A stretch of 13,098 nucleotides of DNA from Candidatus Sungiibacteriota bacterium (GTDB lineage: Bacteria > Patescibacteriota > Minisyncoccia > Sungbacterales > JACQCQ01), in assembly GCA_016181565.1 (NCBI GenBank), contig JACOZA010000072.1, positions 1 through 13,098 of the forward strand, written 5' to 3'. The notes beneath the pieces are model-generated. The model saw nothing but the letters and a program-made list of their open reading frames with translations. It was not told the DNA's origin and did not search any database. A program made the position numbers and the translations under genes. Shown here piece by piece: positions 12,832 through 13,098 of the stretch (positions are counted from its first letter, which is position 1; each line of letters opens with the position of its first letter).

Positions 12832-13098
12832 ACGGTCTGAACCCAGCTCGCGTGACTTTTTAATTGGCGAACAGCCAAACCCTTGGAAGGTGCTCCCCCT
12901 CCAGGATAAGCCGAGCCGACATCGAGGTGCCGAACCGCTTCGTCGATATGGACTCTTGGAAGCGACTAGCCTGTTATCCCCGGGGTAGCTTTTGTCTGAT
13001 GATCTTTGGCCTTGTTCTAGCAAGTACCATCGGTTCACTAAGTTCTGCTTTCGCACCTGCTCGGCATGTCCGCCTCGCAGTCAAGCCGGCTTTTCCCT

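Noticed and set aside
12829..13056. 75-codon open frame on the minus strand
   Set aside because: Lies entirely in conserved 23S rRNA sequence.

Overview
The window looks like a chromosomal segment of a candidate-phyla-radiation bacterium (Patescibacteria, probably Parcubacteria-like). This is inferred from several traits. The 23S rRNA gene carries a group I intron. Transketolase is split into two polypeptides. There is a tiny free-standing GIY-YIG nuclease, and membrane-anchored proteins have the short Cys motifs and YGFELRYP-type repeats familiar from that group. TGA is used as a normal stop (tktC, rpiB), so the code is standard. Every gene I accept lies on the minus strand and is read from high to low coordinates.

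Layout, in order of transcription (right to left). (1) 13098-10600: the 3' end of a 23S rRNA gene with a 307-nt group I intron at the site equivalent to E. coli position 2593. A spacer of about 1.17 kb follows that contains a protein-coding gene, then a 5S rRNA inside a 12-bp processing stem, then a strongly folded trailer. (2) 10457-9955: an orphan 148-aa gene with its own promoter, a perfect Shine-Dalgarno sequence and a terminator. (3) 9897-6778: a membrane-anchored beta-sandwich-like protein, rodA (cell-wall elongation), rpiB and rpe (pentose phosphate interconversion; the last two overlap by 4 nt). (4) 6672-5025: a prepilin-like protein with two tandem repeat domains, and a small two-helix membrane protein. 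(5) 4968-4833: a composite palindromic element. (6) 4720-2020: the two transketolase halves, which with rpe and rpiB make up most of a non-oxidative pentose phosphate pathway. They are separated by a small membrane protein gene and a GIY-YIG cassette. (7) 1986-1: promoter, attenuator-like leader and the first 595 codons of a large secreted or surface protein that runs out of the window.

The most unusual feature lies between the transketolase halves. A 29-codon stub that clearly matches the start of tktC (18/29 residues) sits upstream of the GIY-YIG gene. The intact tktC further downstream has a recoded, AT-richer version of those same 29 codons. The GIY-YIG gene is bracketed by a perfect 19-bp inverted repeat. 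The replacement 5' segment is bracketed by a second, perfect 12-bp inverted repeat. The simplest reading is a nuclease cassette that cut into tktC and supplied a substitute start for the gene it interrupted.

Other items of note are a gene in the 23S-5S spacer enclosed by a 19-bp stem whose two deviations are both G.U pairs only in the transcribed sense, and a 27-nt palindrome at two distant sites that differs by paired, compensating changes. No tRNA gene or CRISPR array was found by eye.
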